A DNA stretch of 8,799 bases, taken from positions 1 through 8,799 of the forward strand of contig MGSU01000170.1 of NCBI GenBank assembly GCA_001799195.1, in the 5' to 3' direction. The notes beneath the pieces are model-generated. The model worked only from the letters and a program-made list of their open reading frames with translations, made no database searches and had not been told where the DNA came from. Source of the DNA: Deltaproteobacteria bacterium RIFOXYA12_FULL_61_11. GTDB taxonomy: Bacteria; Bdellovibrionota_F; JAHFAK01; YA12-FULL-61-11. This document shows positions 6,564 through 8,799 of the stretch, piece by piece. Both the position numbers and the translations under genes were made by a program. Positions within the stretch are counted from its first letter, which is position 1. Each line of letters opens with the position of its first letter.

Positions 6564-8618
6564 ATGAAACAATTTCGTTTCTTGGTTCCGAGCGTCCTCC
6601 TCGTCGGCCTAGCCTGTAGCGATACCGTGGTTGACATGTCAACCTATGAGATGACTCCCCAGGAGACCAAAGAGTTTCTATCCGAATCCACGACCTTCGA
6701 GCAGGTACCCGGAACCCAGGGCAAGGCTTTGCGCACCCTCGGGGTACGCGTGGACCAGAGCTTCCTGCGCAGAGCCTTGGACGAACAGACCCTGATCGAC
6801 CTCGGTGAGTTGAGCTTCCCGGAGCCCATCTCGGTGCAGGACCCCGGAGTTCCCTGTATCAAGAGTTTCACCATCAGCGCCTTGCATGTCGTCGGACTCC
6901 AGCCTTCCTATGTGCGCCTGGACCTGGACGGGGCCCAAAACCTCCTGATCACCGGGGTGAGGGTGCCGAGTGGCACACCGATCCATGTCCGTGGGCTGAT
7001 TTCTTGGGAGAATTCTTGTAGTTTGAACGACCTCGGACAACTCGCAGGAGGAGGTGACCTGGGTCCCCTCGGTGGACTGGTCGACACGGCCATCGGCATG
7101 GCGGGCGTCAGCCCGAAATTGCAGGTGCCGGGAGGAGGCGGCGACCTGTTCGAAGACCTTTTCGGTGTGGATCTGCAGGATACTCCTCAGGATGATTTCG
7201 GCATCTTCGGTCAGGATGGAGAAGCGCAGGTCGATTCCCTCTTCGACGTGGACGACCAGGACCTCGAACAACTCGGGACCACCTTGGCTTCGATGAGCAC
7301 CGAGGAATTCCTCGGCCAGGACCTGTTCCAGGACGACATGGTTTTCGAGGTCGACCTCCTCGACCTCGACGTGACCCTCCCGCTGCGCCCCTCGGTGATT
7401 CCTGATCCGGGCTTCTCCCGGCTCGACCTCACCGTTGTCGAAGAAGGTCTTGCCCTGTCCTTCACCCCGCGCATCACGCGCCTGGGCACCTTGCCGCCCG
7501 AAGTGGTGGACGAGCTCCTGGCTTCCGCCTTCCCCGAAGGTTTGGCCTCGGCCATGACCCAGAATGTGCGAGGACCCGCGAGCAGTACCATTACTGCTTA
7601 CCTGCGCGCAACCTTGGCAGATCAGATCGAGCTGCTCCAGGGGGATTTCGATGCGACCCATTTCGATCCGCTCTTCGAACGTCTCGACGAGGTAACGCCC
7701 GCTCTTCTAGAAGGGCAACCCTTCGACCGGGCCGGGGTGCATTATCTCTTCGATTTCCACCGTGCCCAAGTCGTGGGTACGGCCCTGGAGGTAGACCTCA
7801 ACGGCTTGATCTCGAGTACGGCTCCCGCGCATGCCTGTCTCGGCGACTTTGCCGCCTCGTTCGCTCCTGCTTCTGCCGCGCCCGCGGCAACGGCGACCTG
7901 GCCCGGCTACGTCGGGGGTCAGCTCGAGTTGCTCCTCGCGTCGCCCCTCGTCAACCAGGCACTCTATGCTTTTGCCAAGAACGGTTTCTTGTGTCGTACC
8001 ATACCTTTGACAGAAGAGACGGTGGTGACCCTGAGCGAACAGCTCATGGAACGGCTGGTCGAGGACCTCCCCAAGGTCGGTCCAGCCTTCCCCCCCGAGG
8101 TTCGCCAGAAGACCCTCAGGGCTTTCCTCGAGGACCTGGGGGTGCTGGACATGGTTCGGAACCAGCAGATCGGTATTGCCGTCCTGCCGACCCGGGCCCC
8201 GGTGGTCGAGTTCGTCGAGGGGGGACTGCAACTCCAACAATTCTGGTTCGAGGTCTCGGTCCGCTTCGGTGAGGTCGAGATGTTGGTGCTACGGCCCCGT
8301 TTCGAGGCCACCGCAGTGCTCTCGGTGAGCGGTGGACGGCTGCTCCTGCTGGAGGTGCGAGATATCGTCGTTGGTGGGGAGGTGGTCGGTTTCGCCAGCT
8401 ACGGACAGTTGCAGGGAGCCCCGCTCGATACCTTGGCGCGAACCCTGGTAGGAGAAGAGTATGGTACCCTGCTCAACCAGTTCGTCAACGGCCTGATCCA
8501 GGAACACTTCGCCGGTGGTCTGGCCATCGCCGACCTCGAGGTCGCCGGACTTGCCCTCGGGCTCGAGAACGCGACCTTCGTGCCGGGTTTCCTCCGCGCC
8601 GGTATGGTCGTTCGCTGA
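6564..8618 (+). CDS. lipoprotein, predicted BPI/LBP-like tandem TULIP lipid-binding protein
   Basis: A 684-residue predicted lipoprotein: MKQFRFLVPSVLLVGLAC with lipobox GLAC, Cys18 lipidated, Ser next. No assigned function can be read from short motifs. The order and spacing of segments, however, resemble the two pseudo-symmetric TULIP domains of BPI/LBP, which hold acyl chains. In the N-terminal half: an opening strand and helix (~58-80, LGVRVDQSFLRRAL), strands around 98-148, then 258-307 and a helix pair ~311-356. In the C-terminal half: GGQLELLLASPLVNQALYAF (451-470), strand-rich 535-612, helix YGTLLNQFVNGLIQEHF (633-649) and a closing strand unit LAIADLEVAGLALGLENA (653-670), FVPGFLRAGMVV (672-683), much like the C-terminus of BPI. 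Extra elements: an Asp/Gly-rich insertion (~155-258) and a helical insertion (~482-532). Cysteines are few (98, 152, 425, 477). The alternative is an unrelated beta-rich family; the gene is solid, the fold is inferred. Confidence 0.83.
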   Translation: MKQFRFLVPSVLLVGLACSDTVVDMSTYEMTPQETKEFLSESTTFEQVPGTQGKALRTLGVRVDQSFLRRALDEQTLIDLGELSFPEPISVQDPGVPCIKSFTISALHVVGLQPSYVRLDLDGAQNLLITGVRVPSGTPIHVRGLISWENSCSLNDLGQLAGGGDLGPLGGLVDTAIGMAGVSPKLQVPGGGGDLFEDLFGVDLQDTPQDDFGIFGQDGEAQVDSLFDVDDQDLEQLGTTLASMSTEEFLGQDLFQDDMVFEVDLLDLDVTLPLRPSVIPDPGFSRLDLTVVEEGLALSFTPRITRLGTLPPEVVDELLASAFPEGLASAMTQNVRGPASSTITAYLRATLADQIELLQGDFDATHFDPLFERLDEVTPALLEGQPFDRAGVHYLFDFHRAQVVGTALEVDLNGLISSTAPAHACLGDFAASFAPASAAPAATATWPGYVGGQLELLLASPLVNQALYAFAKNGFLCRTIPLTEETVVTLSEQLMERLVEDLPKVGPAFPPEVRQKTLRAFLEDLGVLDMVRNQQIGIAVLPTRAPVVEFVEGGLQLQQFWFEVSVRFGEVEMLVLRPRFEATAVLSVSGGRLLLLEVRDIVVGGEVVGFASYGQLQGAPLDTLARTLVGEEYGTLLNQFVNGLIQEHFAGGLAIADLEVAGLALGLENATFVPGFLRAGMVVR

Positions 8619-8736
8619 GCCGCTGCGACCGCTTCTCTCCACCTCGAGCCACCCTCCATAACCCTTCAGTCTTGGGTGGATTGCAGGTTGTTCTGGACAC
8701 CATGTTGGGGTGGCGCCGACGGGGGTCCCCCGCCAC

Positions 8737-8785
8737 GGTGGGTGCAAGGATGCACACCTCCAAGTGGTGCGCAGGATGCCGCACC
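8737..8785. repeat. pair of related imperfect hairpins downstream of the BPI-like gene
   Basis: Hairpin 1 (8737-8758): GGTG and TGCA pair with TGCA and CACC around an AGGA loop, with GG bulged. Hairpin 2 (8766-8785): GGTGC and GCA pair with TGC and GCACC around a GGA loop, with one C bulged. Both share GGTG..GC(A)AGGATGC..CACC, so they look like diverged copies. No T-tract follows either, so classical rho-independent termination is not supported. The rest of 8619-8799 shows no convincing gene. Confidence 0.4.
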
Positions 8786-8799
8786 ATCGGGCGCAAGCA

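Noticed and set aside
6678-7661. Minus-strand open frame of 327 residues
   Set aside because: It lies wholly inside the BPI-like lipoprotein gene, is rich in His/Gln/Glu as antisense frames often are, and lacks any family signature.
8619-8799. A gene at the right end of the window
   Set aside because: No frame shows a plausible start with ribosome-binding site and continuous sensible protein; minus frames here continue into the BPI-like gene as shadows.

Overview
The window is GC-rich with G/C-biased third codon positions. It carries five protein-coding genes, three of which encode lipoproteins with clear lipoboxes. A degenerate formylglycine-generating-enzyme (FGE) domain behind a cadherin-like domain, and a Cys-rich von Willebrand A lipoprotein, are styles common in Myxococcota, Bdellovibrionota and related former Deltaproteobacteria. 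That placement is an inference from gene style; there is no rRNA or marker gene to confirm it. I see no tRNA, rRNA, CRISPR array, transposase or phage gene.

Layout: (1) <1-751, minus: the N-terminal 250 residues of a PLP-dependent alpha-oxoamine synthase, cut by the left edge. (2) 752-917: divergent spacer with a 12-bp tandem repeat and a weak promoter. (3) 918-2198, plus: lipoprotein with a cadherin/Ig-like domain and an FGE-fold domain that lacks the catalytic cysteines. (4) 2199-4685, minus: an 828-residue iron-sulfur flavoprotein with the full dihydropyrimidine dehydrogenase (fused PreT-PreA) architecture; its stop codon directly abuts that of gene 3 in the palindrome TGATCA. (5) 4686-4893: divergent spacer with a palindrome and a promoter candidate. 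(6) 4894-6387, plus: VWA-domain lipoprotein with an eight-cysteine module and a C-terminal beta domain. (7) 6388-6563: spacer with a possible sigma-54-like element. (8) 6564-8618, plus: a 684-residue lipoprotein that I read as a bacterial relative of BPI/LBP (two TULIP lipid-binding domains) with an acidic insertion. (9) 8619-8799: noncoding tail with two related imperfect hairpins.

How they fit together: genes 1 and 4 are cytoplasmic enzymes read leftward. Genes 3, 6 and 8 are envelope lipoproteins read rightward, with no Asp after the lipidated Cys, so by the E. coli rule they would go to the outer membrane. Genes 6 and 8 may be co-transcribed, but the 176-bp gap leaves this open. No adjacent gene supplies the rest of reductive pyrimidine catabolism, so the physiological substrate of gene 4 is uncertain. 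The most interesting object is the BPI-like lipoprotein; next is the dehydropyrimidine-dehydrogenase-like enzyme with altered substrate-contact residues.
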